Source of the DNA: an uncultured Flavobacterium sp.
Lineage (GTDB): Bacteria; Bacteroidota; Bacteroidia; Flavobacteriales; Flavobacteriaceae
DNA length: 64,000 nt
Direction of reading: 5' to 3'
Assembly (NCBI RefSeq): GCF_946478785.1
Contig: NZ_CAMLDD010000007.1
Coordinates: 182,298-246,297 of the forward strand
Below, piece by piece: positions 25,345 to 34,604 of this stretch (positions within the stretch are counted from its first letter, which is position 1; each line of letters starts with the position of its first letter). The position numbers were made by a program, and so were the translations under genes. Under the pieces are notes generated by a model that had not been told where the DNA came from, made no database searches, and saw only the letters and a program-made list of their open reading frames with translations.

Positions 25345-26265
25345 ATGAAAAAACTCATCATCGCAGCCGGAACCGGATTTTTAGGACAGGTTTTAGTCAA
25401 TCATTTCAAAGATAAATTTGATGAGATTGTAATCCTTACCAGAGGAAAAACTCAAATAATTGACGGAATAAAATATATTAACTGGAATGCAAAAACTTTT
25501 TCAGGATGGGAAAATGAATTGGAAAACGCAACAGTTTTAATCAATCTCGCAGGAAAATCTGTTGACTGCCGTTATACTGAAAAAAATAAAAAAGAGATTT
25601 TATTATCCAGAATTGAAAGTACCAAAATTTTAAACAAAGCGATTCTGAATTGTAAAAATCCACCTAAACATTGGCTAAATTCATCGACGGCAACTATTTA
25701 TCGTTTTTCTTTGGACAAACAAATGGATGAAATTAATGGTGAAATAGGAAATGATTTTTCTATAAATGTGGCACTTTCCTGGGAGAAAGCATTTTTTAAA
25801 ACTGAAACTCCAAATACTTTAAAAACAGCTTTGCGAACTTCAATTGTTTTAGGTAAAAATGGCGGTGCTTTTATTCCGTTAAAGACTTTGGCAAAAACTG
25901 GCTTTGGCGGAAAACAGGGAAAAGGAAATCAATTTGTAAGTTGGATTCATGAAGAGGATTTTGCCAATGCGGTTGATTTTATCATTGAAAAAGAAATAAT
26001 CGGAGTTATAAATGTCGTTTCTCCGGAACCAATTCCGAACTCAGATTTTATGGCGAAACTTCGAAAAGCGGTTGACTTTCCTTTTGGTATTCCGATGAAT
26101 ATTTTGCTGCTTAAAATTGGATCTTTCTTCATTCGAACAGAAGCAGAATTAGTATTGAAAAGCAGAAATGTGATTCCGAAAAGACTTTTGGAAAATGGTT
26201 TTAAATTTAAGTTTGGAGATATTGATGATGCATTTGAAAATTTATTAAGCAATCAAAAAACCTAA
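25345..26265 (+). CDS. TIGR01777-family NAD-dependent epimerase-like protein (YfcH/SulA-like)
   Basis: A 306-residue extended short-chain dehydrogenase-like protein. The Rossmann motif is AAGTGFLGQVLVNHF; LINLAGKSVDCRY, LNSSTATIYRF, ALRTSIVLGKNGGAF and FVSWIHEEDFANAVDFI are typical TIGR01777 blocks. The catalytic Tyr-x-x-x-Lys of classic epimerases is not evident, as usual in this family. Activity is uncertain. The stop codon lies inside the following terminator stem. It is 39 nt before the SRPBCC gene. Confidence 0.88.
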   Translation: MKKLIIAAGTGFLGQVLVNHFKDKFDEIVILTRGKTQIIDGIKYINWNAKTFSGWENELENATVLINLAGKSVDCRYTEKNKKEILLSRIESTKILNKAILNCKNPPKHWLNSSTATIYRFSLDKQMDEINGEIGNDFSINVALSWEKAFFKTETPNTLKTALRTSIVLGKNGGAFIPLKTLAKTGFGGKQGKGNQFVSWIHEEDFANAVDFIIEKEIIGVINVVSPEPIPNSDFMAKLRKAVDFPFGIPMNILLLKIGSFFIRTEAELVLKSRNVIPKRLLENGFKFKFGDIDDAFENLLSNQKT

Positions 26266-26290
26266 CAGGTTTTAAAAACCTGTTAGGTTT
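26258..26290 (+). terminator. Perfect hairpin at the end of the epimerase gene
   Basis: 15-bp perfect arms AAACCTAACAGGTTT (26258-26272) and AAACCTGTTAGGTTT (26276-26290). The TAA stop of the epimerase gene sits in the first arm. Confidence 0.7.
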
Positions 26291-26304
26291 ACAACTCAAA
26301 AATC

Positions 26305-26757
26305 ATGACAACCATACACCTCACAACAAAAATAAAAGCATCAAAACAAATCGTTTTTGATGCTTCAAGAAATATAGATATTCACCAACAATCTGCCAGT
26401 AAATCAAATGAATCTGTAATCGCCGGTGTGACATCAGGGTTAATCAATCTTAACGAAACCGTAACCTGGCGAGGCAAACATTTCGGATTTTATCTTACCC
26501 ATAAAAGCAAAATTACAGCAATGGATTTGTATAATTATTTTGTGGATGAAATGGAAGAAGGAAAATTCAAAACCTTCAGACACGAACATTCTTTTGAAGA
26601 AAAAAACGGCGTTACCATAATGACAGATAAGCTGGAATATGAAACTCCGTTTGGTATTATTGGAAAGATATTCGATTCTCTTTTTCTAAAAAATCATCTG
26701 ATTAATTTTCTGTTAGAGAGAAATAAAATTCTTAAAGAGGTATCTGAGAATAATTAA
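26305..26757 (+). CDS. SRPBCC-family protein
   Basis: The 150-residue protein has the START/Bet v 1-like pattern of small cell-division-inhibitor-type SRPBCC proteins: IHLTTKIKASKQIVFDASRNIDIHQQS, LNETVTWRGKHFGFYLTHKSKIT, FRHEHSFEEKNGVTIMTDKLEYETPFGIIGKIFD and LLERNKILKE. These proteins bind hydrophobic ligands and frequently neighbour TIGR01777 epimerases, as here. Confidence 0.85.
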   Translation: MTTIHLTTKIKASKQIVFDASRNIDIHQQSASKSNESVIAGVTSGLINLNETVTWRGKHFGFYLTHKSKITAMDLYNYFVDEMEEGKFKTFRHEHSFEEKNGVTIMTDKLEYETPFGIIGKIFDSLFLKNHLINFLLERNKILKEVSENN

Positions 26758-26804
26758 ATCATATGAAATAGAATTGCTTAGAAAAGCACTATCGGCAAAT
26801 AAAA

Positions 26805-26829
26805 AAGATCATCTTGTACAGATGACCTT
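26805..26829 (-). terminator. Terminator downstream of the DUF1842-like gene
   Basis: AAGATCATCT (26805-26814) pairs with AGATGACCTT (26820-26829) with one mismatch. On the minus strand a run of T's follows. Confidence 0.65.
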
Positions 26830-26893
26830 CTTAAATAAAAAAATCTTATATGATCTCTATTCCCCAAAATAGAATTTCAATTAAGATTTTACT

Positions 26894-27307
26894 TTATACT
26901 AGTTCTTCCTGCAAGCTTTTTGCCGCAGCAACCGGTACATTTTCAATTTGGTGTTGGTAATATGAAAAACCTCCTGTACCGTTCCATGAGTTGTCAATTG
27001 CTAAATGAGCATCAAAATCAGCTAAAAAAGAACCAATAGCCGGTGGAGGAACTGAATGAACATATTGTCCATGAAGACTGACTACTTTTGTAACGTTTCC
27101 AAACCCTGTTGCATATATTTTTCCCGTTACCGGAACTACAATATGACTATCCGGGCCTTGTATAGCCTGAGTAACTACTACTGTACCCGATACAGAATTC
27201 TGTGATGGTACAACTACTAAACTAAAACTTGCGATTGGAGCACCTGGCATTCCAACATTTCCTATTGTGCCTTTTGCTAAATAAGCACCTGCTAATAAAT
27301 CTGACAT
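26894..27307 (-). CDS. DUF1842-like hypothetical protein
   Basis: A 137-residue protein, Val/Gly/Pro/Ser-rich and beta-strand-like, with no signal peptide or membrane span. The segment GTIGNVGMPGAPIASFSLVV and the alternating VSGTVVVTQAIQ pattern suggest the DUF1842 family, known mostly from proteobacteria; this is tentative. It is isolated, with its own terminator and a leader able to form two exclusive hairpins. Function unknown. Confidence 0.55.
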   Translation of the reverse strand: MSDLLAGAYLAKGTIGNVGMPGAPIASFSLVVVPSQNSVSGTVVVTQAIQGPDSHIVVPVTGKIYATGFGNVTKVVSLHGQYVHSVPPPAIGSFLADFDAHLAIDNSWNGTGGFSYYQHQIENVPVAAAKSLQEELV

Positions 27308-27349
27308 AACTTTTTTAATTTATATTTCTTCTTACTCGTAAGGCTTTTC

Positions 27350-27388
27350 AGAACCGCCTCGTTTTTTTAAGTGGGTTCTGCTCCACTT
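27350..27388 (-). other. Leader with mutually exclusive hairpins
   Basis: Upstream of the DUF1842-like gene on the minus strand, AAGTGG/CCACTT (27388-27383 and 27374-27369) and AGAACC/GGTTCT (27379-27374 and 27355-27350) overlap, so only one stem can form at a time. It is 43 bases from the ATG. It could be an attenuator-like leader or chance. Nothing else is seen in the 266-base gap. Confidence 0.3.
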
Positions 27389-27573
27389 ATTTACTTCCCA
27401 TTCTATATCTAAATAGAAATAGTATTTATTTTCTATATCAAAGCTATGTCAGATATTTAGCTTTGAATTAAAAAATGTCATAAGATGGAAATTCTTGGTT
27501 ATAAGAGAACAATAATCAATTACAAGTTATTACAAATCAATAACTTAATAGACACATTAATATATTAATGTAA

Positions 27574-28380
27574 TCACAAAAAAGCAATCATCAGCCACCA
27601 AAGAATCGGTACGCTTTCGACCCAAAAAGAAGTATAATATTTAGATCGGTTTGGATTGGCAAACAATATAAATAGCATCAGCATAACCACCATAATAAGA
27701 TTGATGACGAGATCGTGAAAATCAAATGTTAGTATTCCAACAACCCAAAACGGAACCAAAAGTGAAAACCCTAAAACTTTAGTACGTTTTACGCCGATTG
27801 TCTGCGGAACAGTTTTCAAATGCGGATCGTCATTGGCCAGATCCAAAATTTCAAAAACAAGGATGAGGACAAAAACCAATATAAACCGCTGAATACATTT
27901 TATAAAAAAATTATCCGTAAAATCAATTTCTGCATTTATGACAGGTAAAACCAATGTCGCTCCTACCCAACAGAGCGCTACAATATATATTTTCACACCT
28001 GCCCAGTTTCTGGCATTTTTTCGATTAGGAAAAAAAGGTAAAGTATAAAGTGCTGTTATGGCAAATATTACAACAGAGACAATTTGTGTAATTCGCTTAA
28101 GCTGAAAAAAATAATAACCAACTAAAATAACCGAAACAAAACTCAAAACTGCAATAACTTTCAATTGAATTCCAACCGGCTTTCTTTTGACCCGGACCAA
28201 GGCATCATATTTAACAAAATTATACCCCACAATTGTTCCGAAAAAAACGAACAACGCCATCGGTTCATTATACTGAATATGAAACACATGAAACGTAACA
28301 CGAACCAAAGCATAACAGGACAAAGCCACGTGAATACTGCTATTTAAATAAAAATCCAATATCTTCTTTAGTAGTTTCAT
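27574..28380 (-). CDS. UbiA-like prenyltransferase-family membrane protein
   Basis: A 268-residue integral membrane protein with about eight helices. It shows degenerate UbiA-superfamily motifs: an N-x-x-x-x-D motif in VGYNFVKYDALVRVKRKP near residue 55, and a second Asp-rich region EILDLANDDPHLKTVPQTIG. UbiA enzymes transfer isoprenoid chains. The first motif is shorter than the canonical NDxxDxxxD, so this divergent Bacteroidota branch may have another substrate. Transcribed alone and divergently from gcvP. Confidence 0.7.
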   Translation of the reverse strand: MKLLKKILDFYLNSSIHVALSCYALVRVTFHVFHIQYNEPMALFVFFGTIVGYNFVKYDALVRVKRKPVGIQLKVIAVLSFVSVILVGYYFFQLKRITQIVSVVIFAITALYTLPFFPNRKNARNWAGVKIYIVALCWVGATLVLPVINAEIDFTDNFFIKCIQRFILVFVLILVFEILDLANDDPHLKTVPQTIGVKRTKVLGFSLLVPFWVVGILTFDFHDLVINLIMVVMLMLFILFANPNRSKYYTSFWVESVPILWWLMIAFL

Positions 28381-28602
28381 GTCTTAAACCTAATCAATTG
28401 TTAATAAATCAACTTGTTAGTTGAAAAATTCATAAAAATTGAAGTTAAAAATACCCATTAAATTATTAATAATACTTAATTTTGCGCCACAAAAAAACAA
28501 CACATTTACCATAAAATGTAATAAAGCTTGTATAAGTTAGATTAAATCCGAAAATATACTTTGCAAATTTACATTCTCTTTTTAAAAAATAGATAGCTAC
28601 AA

Positions 28603-31446
28603 ATGAGAACAGATGCTTTTGCTTTAAGACACATTGGCCCAAGAGAAACAGATCTTCAACACATGTTAAAGACCATCGGAGTGGAGTCGATTGAACAACT
28701 TGTTTACGAAACTCTCCCAGATGATATTCGTCTAAAAGCACCTTTGAGTTTAGATCCTGCGATGACAGAATACGAATTCGCGAATCATATTCGTGAATTA
28801 GGAAAGAAAAACAAAACATTTAAATCATATATTGGCTTGGGCTATCACCCAACTATCGTTCCGGCACCAATTCAAAGAAATATTTTCGAAAATCCGGGAT
28901 GGTACACAGCTTATACGCCTTACCAGGCTGAAATTGCCCAGGGACGTCTTGAAGCTATTTTGAATTTCCAGACTACAGTGATCGAATTATCAGGAATGGA
29001 AATTGCCAACGCTTCTTTGCTTGACGAAGGAACTGCTGCTGCTGAAGCAATGGCGTTGTTATTTGATGTTCGTACGCGTGATCAAAAGAAAAACAACGTA
29101 AACAAATTCTTCGTTTCAGAAGAAATCTTACCTCAGACATTATCGGTACTTCAAACACGTTCAACTCCGGTTGGAATTGAATTGATAGTTGGAAATCATG
29201 AAACCTTTGATTTCTCTAATGAATTCTTCGGGGCTATTCTTCAATACCCTGGAAAATACGGACAAGTAAACGACTATTCGGCTTTTATCTCTAAAGCAAA
29301 AGAAAACGAAATAAAAGTTGCCGTTGCTGCAGACATCTTATCATTAGCCACTTTAACCTCTCCAGGAGAAATGGGAGCTGCTGTTGTAGTTGGAACTTCA
29401 CAGCGTTTTGGTGTACCAATGGGTTACGGAGGTCCTCATGCTGCATTTTTTGCAACTAAAGATGAATACAAACGATCGATGCCGGGTCGCATCATCGGAG
29501 TTTCTATTGACGTAAATGGAAACCGCGCTTTACGTATGGCTTTAGGAACCCGTGAACAGCACATTAAACGTGAAAAAGCGACTTCAAATATTTGTACTGC
29601 TCAGGTTTTATTAGCAGTTATGGCCGGAATGTATGCCGTTTACCACGGACCAAAAGGATTAAAATATATTGCAAATAAAGTTCACGCATCGGCAGTTACG
29701 GCTGCTGAAGCTTTAAATAAATTAGGCGTTTACCAAACCAACACAGCTTACTTTGACACTATTTTGGTAAAAGCAGATGCTCAAAAAGTAAAAGCTGTTG
29801 CGGAGAAAAACAAAGTAAACTTTTTCTACCCTGATGCTGATAGCATTTCGATTTCGTTTAACGAAACAACCTCAATTGCTGACATCAACCAAATTATAGC
29901 CATTTTTGCTGAGGCTTTAGGAAAAGAAACTTTCACCGTATCTGAATTAGCTACTGCAAGTCAATTACCTGCTTCGTTAGAGAGAACATCGTCTTTCTTA
30001 ACGCATGATGTATTCAACAATCATCATTCAGAAAGTCAGATCATGCGTTACATCAAAAAATTAGAGCGTAAAGATTTATCATTGAATCATTCGATGATTT
30101 CATTAGGTTCTTGTACGATGAAATTAAACGCAGCTTCAGAAATGCTGCCTTTATCAATGCCAAACTGGAACAGTATCCATCCATTTGCACCAATTGAGCA
30201 AGCTGAAGGTTACATTACCATGCTAAAAAAACTGGAGGAGCAATTAAATGTAATTACCGGATTTGCCGGAACTACATTGCAGCCTAACTCAGGAGCTCAG
30301 GGAGAATATGCAGGTTTAATGGCTATTCGTGCGTACCACTTATCAAGAAACGAAGGTCACCGTAATGTATGTTTAATTCCTTCATCGGCTCACGGAACCA
30401 ATCCTGCTTCTGCAGCGATGGCCGGAATGAAAATCATCGTTACTAAAACGACTCCTGAAGGAAATATTGATGTAGAGGATTTAAGAGAAAAAGCGATTGA
30501 ACATAAAGATGATTTATCTTGTTTAATGGTCACGTATCCTTCTACTCACGGAGTTTTCGAATCTTCAATTATCGAAATCACTAAATTAATCCACGATAAC
30601 GGCGGATTAGTATATATGGATGGTGCTAACATGAACGCGCAAGTTGGTTTAACTAACCCAGCAACCATTGGCGCTGACGTTTGTCACTTAAACTTACACA
30701 AAACATTCGCTATTCCTCACGGTGGCGGCGGACCTGGAGTTGGACCAATCTGTGTGAACGAAAAATTAGTTCCATTTTTACCAACAAACCCAATCTTAAA
30801 AGTTGGTGGCGAACAAGCAATTACAGCAATTTCATCTGCACCTTACGGATCAGCTTTAGTTTGTTTAATTTCTTACGGTTACATTACCATGATGGGTGCT
30901 GAAGGATTAAAAAGTGCTACAGAGCATGCAATTTTGAATGCTAACTACATGAAAGCGCGTTTCGAAGGACACTACCCAATTCTTTATACCGGAGAGTGCG
31001 GAAGAGCAGCTCATGAAATGATCTTGGATTGCCGTTCGTTTAAAGAAAACGGAATTGAAGTTGGGGATATCGCAAAACGTTTGATGGATTATGGTTTCCA
31101 CGCTCCTACGGTTTCTTTCCCGGTTGCAGGAACTTTAATGATCGAACCAACTGAATCTGAAGATTTAGCTGAATTAGATCGTTTTTGTGATGCTCTTATT
31201 TCAATCAGAAAAGAAATTGAAGCTGCAACAGCCGATGATAAAAACAACTTATTGAAAAATGCACCTCATACATTGGCAATGTTGACAACTGATACTTGGG
31301 ATTTCCCATATACCAGAGAAAAAGCAGCTTACCCATTAGACTACATTGCTGAAAATAAATTCTGGCCATCTGTTCGTCGTGTAGATGATGCTTATGGTGA
31401 CAGAAACTTAATCTGCAGCTGTGCTCCTATTGAAGCCTACATGTAA
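28603..31446 (+). CDS. gcvP: Glycine dehydrogenase (decarboxylating), P-protein
   Basis: The P-protein of the glycine cleavage system decarboxylates glycine with PLP and passes the aminomethyl group to lipoyl-H-protein. The 947-residue single-chain (fused alpha-beta) form is complete: N-terminal RHIGPRETD, the glycine-rich loop GAQGEYAGLMAIRAYH and the PLP-lysine region HLNLHKTFAIPHGGGGPG. The gcvT and gcvH genes are not in the window. No glycine riboswitch was recognised in the 220-base leader. The gene ends with a strong terminator. Confidence 0.97.
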   Translation: MRTDAFALRHIGPRETDLQHMLKTIGVESIEQLVYETLPDDIRLKAPLSLDPAMTEYEFANHIRELGKKNKTFKSYIGLGYHPTIVPAPIQRNIFENPGWYTAYTPYQAEIAQGRLEAILNFQTTVIELSGMEIANASLLDEGTAAAEAMALLFDVRTRDQKKNNVNKFFVSEEILPQTLSVLQTRSTPVGIELIVGNHETFDFSNEFFGAILQYPGKYGQVNDYSAFISKAKENEIKVAVAADILSLATLTSPGEMGAAVVVGTSQRFGVPMGYGGPHAAFFATKDEYKRSMPGRIIGVSIDVNGNRALRMALGTREQHIKREKATSNICTAQVLLAVMAGMYAVYHGPKGLKYIANKVHASAVTAAEALNKLGVYQTNTAYFDTILVKADAQKVKAVAEKNKVNFFYPDADSISISFNETTSIADINQIIAIFAEALGKETFTVSELATASQLPASLERTSSFLTHDVFNNHHSESQIMRYIKKLERKDLSLNHSMISLGSCTMKLNAASEMLPLSMPNWNSIHPFAPIEQAEGYITMLKKLEEQLNVITGFAGTTLQPNSGAQGEYAGLMAIRAYHLSRNEGHRNVCLIPSSAHGTNPASAAMAGMKIIVTKTTPEGNIDVEDLREKAIEHKDDLSCLMVTYPSTHGVFESSIIEITKLIHDNGGLVYMDGANMNAQVGLTNPATIGADVCHLNLHKTFAIPHGGGGPGVGPICVNEKLVPFLPTNPILKVGGEQAITAISSAPYGSALVCLISYGYITMMGAEGLKSATEHAILNANYMKARFEGHYPILYTGECGRAAHEMILDCRSFKENGIEVGDIAKRLMDYGFHAPTVSFPVAGTLMIEPTESEDLAELDRFCDALISIRKEIEAATADDKNNLLKNAPHTLAMLTTDTWDFPYTREKAAYPLDYIAENKFWPSVRRVDDAYGDRNLICSCAPIEAYM

Positions 31447-31513
31447 GATTAAAAAAAATCATTCCAATTGAAAATTTTTCAGATTTGATCAGATAAATTT
31501 AAAATCCTTTATT

Positions 31514-31539
31514 AAAGAGCTACAAATTAGTAGCTCTTT
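31514..31539 (+). terminator. Terminator of gcvP
   Basis: AAAGAGCTAC (31514-31523) and GTAGCTCTTT (31530-31539) form a perfect 10-bp stem followed by T's. Confidence 0.85.
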
Positions 31540-31646
31540 TTTGTTTCTGTAATTATTAAATATCCCCCCGATAATTTGATTTTACTAAAAACAATCATTT
31601 ATTTGTAAAGCAACGCTATTAGTAGTTTTTTCTTATTCTTTTTTTT

Positions 31647-31658
31647 ACAATCGGTTGT
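31647..31658. promoter_or_regulatory. LacI-type operator, distal copy
   Basis: ACAATCGGTTGT, a near-palindrome with the central CG step typical of LacI/PurR operators, 157 bases before the xylanase ATG. The same 12-mer recurs at 31755-31766. Confidence 0.55.
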
Positions 31659-31753
31659 TTGATTTTAACCTAAATAATATCATGAATATGCTTATCAAAT
31701 AACTAAAACATTAATAATTAAAATTTTAGATAAAAAAATTTTAATCTTTTTCC

Positions 31754-31767
31754 CACAATCGGTTGTG
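31754..31767. promoter_or_regulatory. LacI-type operator, proximal copy
   Basis: CACAATCGGTTGTG has perfect 5-bp outer arms CACAA/TTGTG. It lies 48 bases before the GH30 start, with its centre 108 bp from the distal copy. Repression with DNA looping is possible; no LacI gene is in the window. Confidence 0.6.
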
Positions 31768-31814
31768 TTTTATTATTATATTAGTCAAATATTTAACCTC
31801 AAAAAACCATTATT

Positions 31815-33062
31815 ATGAAAAAAAGAATCGCATTTTTATTATTAATTAGTCTTTTAACATTTACAAGCTGCTCTAAAGAAGAAGAATCTGCAGTAATTGA
31901 AAACACATCTTTGGTAAAAGATATAAAGCCTACAAATCTTACTGCCAAAGTAAGTTCCAATGCAATCATTGATGCAAACTCCCCTCAACAATACATTCGA
32001 GGTTTTGGAGGAGCAAACATTCGAGGCTGGGTAGCAGATTTAACAGCCAGTCAAAAAATTAAAGCTTTCTCAACGACTGAAGGTTTAGGACTAAGTGTCC
32101 TTAGGGTAAGAATTTCTCCTAACAGTTCTGATTGGACTGCTGAAAAAGCAACAATCGATGCCGCTAAATCATATGGAGCTACTATCATAGCTTCATCATG
32201 GACTGCACCAGCATCAATGAAAGACAATAACAATCTCGTGGCGGGCAAACTAAAAACAAGTTCTTATTCTGCTTACGCACAACATCTTAAAAACTTCAAT
32301 ACAACCGTAGGAGGAGTTGCTGCCATCAGTCCAATAAATGAGCCTAATATTAATGTAAACTATGAATCGATGGAGCTGACGGCTTCAGAAGTTGCTAATT
32401 TTGTTGCAGCCCAGGGAGATAACTGTGGTACTAAAATAATGGCACCAGAACCTTTTAACATGAACACCACTTATATTAACACCTACCTGAGCAACACTAC
32501 AGCCAAAAATAAAACTAGTTATATTGCTGGTCACATATACGGTGCCAATCCAACATATGTAAATTTTGGAAAAGAAGTCTGGATGACGGAGCATATTACA
32601 GACACTAACGATGCTAACATTTGGACTGGCGCTATGAACACTGCTAAAGAAATACACAAATGTATGGTTGCAGGTTACAGTATGTATACATGGTGGTATA
32701 TAAGAAGAAGCTACGGCTTGCTTGATGAAAACGGTAATATTACTAAGCGTGGTTATGCAATGGCACACTTCTCTAAATATATACGCCCTGGATTTAATAA
32801 AATAAATTGTACCCCAAATCCATCTTCAGGAGTTTACATTACAGCATATAAAAAAGATAACAAAATAGTTATTGTCGCTATAAATGATAATTCCGAAATT
32901 ACATACCAGCCTTTTACCTATAACAATATATCAATCAGCGGCTTTAATAGGTATAAAACAACTAATTCATCCAATTTAATTTCTGACAATATTAGTGTAT
33001 CCGGAGGTAACTTCGGAATCAATTTACCTGCATCCAGTATTACAACTTTAGTTTCCTATTAA
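31815..33062 (+). CDS. GH30 (subfamily 8-like) glucuronoxylanase lipoprotein
   Basis: A 415-residue surface lipoprotein (signal ending LTFTSC-S). It matches GH30_8 glucuronoxylanases, which cut the xylan backbone near methylglucuronic acid side chains. Catalytic acid/base Glu lies in SPINEPN and the nucleophile in WMTEHI. The TWWYIRRSYGLL loop keeps the Arg that recognises glucuronate in B. subtilis XynC, followed by KRGYAMAHFSKYIRPG and a C-terminal beta domain. Two LacI-type operators lie upstream. A GH10 xylanase is encoded about 15 kb away, but not in a shared locus. Confidence 0.92.
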   Translation: MKKRIAFLLLISLLTFTSCSKEEESAVIENTSLVKDIKPTNLTAKVSSNAIIDANSPQQYIRGFGGANIRGWVADLTASQKIKAFSTTEGLGLSVLRVRISPNSSDWTAEKATIDAAKSYGATIIASSWTAPASMKDNNNLVAGKLKTSSYSAYAQHLKNFNTTVGGVAAISPINEPNINVNYESMELTASEVANFVAAQGDNCGTKIMAPEPFNMNTTYINTYLSNTTAKNKTSYIAGHIYGANPTYVNFGKEVWMTEHITDTNDANIWTGAMNTAKEIHKCMVAGYSMYTWWYIRRSYGLLDENGNITKRGYAMAHFSKYIRPGFNKINCTPNPSSGVYITAYKKDNKIVIVAINDNSEITYQPFTYNNISISGFNRYKTTNSSNLISDNISVSGGNFGINLPASSITTLVSY

Positions 33063-33086
33063 TTAGGACACTTGTTTAATACCCGT

Positions 33087-33112
33087 AAATGCCTCGATAA
33101 TTCGGGGCATTT
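33087..33112 (+). terminator. Terminator of the GH30 gene
   Basis: AAATGCC and CG pair with CG and GGCATTT across an ATAATT loop with one mismatch; T-rich sequence follows. Confidence 0.75.
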
Positions 33113-33302
33113 TATTATTTTAGGTATTCTATTCTTTATTTCAATCGTTTGAAATCTTTACAAAATAGAATTTTCATTAAAAAATAAACAATATTTTCAA
33201 TCAAAAATTACTATTTGATAATTATATGCATGCATAGTAATTTTTATGATTGTAATATTATATTTATTTATAAATTAGCGTAAAATTTTGGAAAAAGGAC
33301 TA

Positions 33303-34364
33303 ATGAAAATAAAAATAATAGGCATCGGAAGTTATATTCCGCAGAAGGAAGTTAAAAATACTGATTTTGACAAACATGTTTTTTTAAATGAAGACGGTAC
33401 TCCTTTTGGATATCCAAACGAAGTTGTAATTAAAAAATTCAAGGGAATAACAGGGATCGAAAATCGTCGTTATGCAGAGGATAATCATATCACTTCAGAT
33501 TTAGCTTTTTTTGCTGCCGAAAAGGCAATTGCAAATGCAAATATTGACAAGGAGTCATTAGATTATATCATTTTCGCACATAATTTTGGCGACGTAAAAT
33601 GTGGGACTAATCAATCGGATATGATTCCGAGTTTAGCGACCCGTGTGAAACATAAACTGGATATCAAAAATCCAAAATGTGTCGCTTACGATATTCTTTT
33701 TGGATGTCCGGGCTGGATCGAAGGAGTGTTGCAAGCCAATGCATTCATCAAATCCGGAATGGCAAAAAGAGTGTTGGTAATTGGAGCCGAAACTTTATCA
33801 AGAGTTGTTGATGACCATGATCGCGATTCGATGATTTATTCTGACGGAGCGGGTGCTTCAATTTTAGAAGCTTCGAATGATGATGAAACTGGTTTGCTTT
33901 CTTACGAAAGTGCAACTTTTGCAAATGATGAAGCCAATTATTTATACTTTGGCAAATCATACAATCCAGACTTGGATCCGGATATTAAATACATCAAAAT
34001 GTACGGCCGTAAAATTTACGAATTTGCATTAAGCCAGGTTCCGAGCGCCATGAAAAGCTGTTTAGACAAAAGCGGAATTCCTATTGATGAGGTGAAAAAA
34101 ATCCTGATTCACCAGGCAAACGAAAAAATGGACGAAGCCATTATCGATCGTTTTTATAAACTGTACGACAAAACCGCTCCCAAAGACATTATGCCAATGA
34201 GCATCCATGATTTAGGAAACAGCAGTGTTGCAACAGTTCCTACTTTATACGATCTGCTAATTCAGGGAAAAATAGAAAATCACGAAATCAACAAAGGCGA
34301 TGTCGTTATTTTTGCTTCGGTTGGAGCAGGAATGAACGTTAATGCATTTGTTTACAGATATTAA
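33303..34364 (+). CDS. 3-oxoacyl-ACP synthase III-family protein
   Basis: A 353-residue thiolase-fold condensing enzyme of KAS III/FabH type. The Cys nucleophile lies in DILFGCPGWIEGVLQA, the His in ILIHQANEKMDEA and the Asn in DLGNSSVATVPTLYD. The spacing after the Cys (CPGW instead of CxGF) and the longer N-terminus suggest a specialised paralogue rather than the housekeeping FabH. The ATG at 33303 is preferred over a TTG at 33288. The downstream gap contains an intergenic repeat, so it is probably transcribed alone. Confidence 0.88.
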   Translation: MKIKIIGIGSYIPQKEVKNTDFDKHVFLNEDGTPFGYPNEVVIKKFKGITGIENRRYAEDNHITSDLAFFAAEKAIANANIDKESLDYIIFAHNFGDVKCGTNQSDMIPSLATRVKHKLDIKNPKCVAYDILFGCPGWIEGVLQANAFIKSGMAKRVLVIGAETLSRVVDDHDRDSMIYSDGAGASILEASNDDETGLLSYESATFANDEANYLYFGKSYNPDLDPDIKYIKMYGRKIYEFALSQVPSAMKSCLDKSGIPIDEVKKILIHQANEKMDEAIIDRFYKLYDKTAPKDIMPMSIHDLGNSSVATVPTLYDLLIQGKIENHEINKGDVVIFASVGAGMNVNAFVYRY

Positions 34365-34375
34365 TTTTTAGAAGC

Positions 34376-34515
34376 TAATCCAGCTGTACATTACAAGTCC
34401 ACACTTAAAAAATGTGTTTTTCTACGTCTTAAAAAAGCTTCTTTTAGTCGCTTCTTTAAACCTGTAAAAACTACACTTTTTAAGTCGTGGGCTTTTCATT
34501 TCCATCTGGGCTAAA
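34376..34515. repeat. Flavobacterial-type imperfect palindromic element
   Basis: A segment at 34395-34411 (AAGTCCACACTTAAAAA) is imperfectly inverted at 34477-34494. Outer ends read AGCTAATCCAGCTG and CCATCTGGGCT. An inner T/A-rich hairpin fills the middle. The outer motif resembles the repeat at 63880-63952, pointing to a MITE-like family. Confidence 0.5.
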
Positions 34516-34534
34516 AAACACCAAAAAAAGAAGA

Positions 34535-34550
34535 TAACTTTGTATCTTTG
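34535..34550 (+). promoter_or_regulatory. Tandem -7 elements for the methyltransferase gene
   Basis: TAACTTTG (34535-34542) and TATCTTTG (34543-34550) both match TAnnTTTG. The second includes the TTG at 34548 that would otherwise look like a start codon. Confidence 0.55.
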
Positions 34551-34604
34551 CGACCTAATTATAAAATCAAGAACGATATTTTTGCTTCGTTCACTTCAAT
34601 AGCT

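Noticed and set aside
28381..28602. Glycine riboswitch upstream of gcvP
   Set aside because: No conserved glycine aptamer core could be recognised; the leader is plain AT-rich.
34548..34604. TTG start adding 19 residues to the methyltransferase
   Set aside because: The TTG is the end of a consensus -7 element, so it would not be within the transcript.
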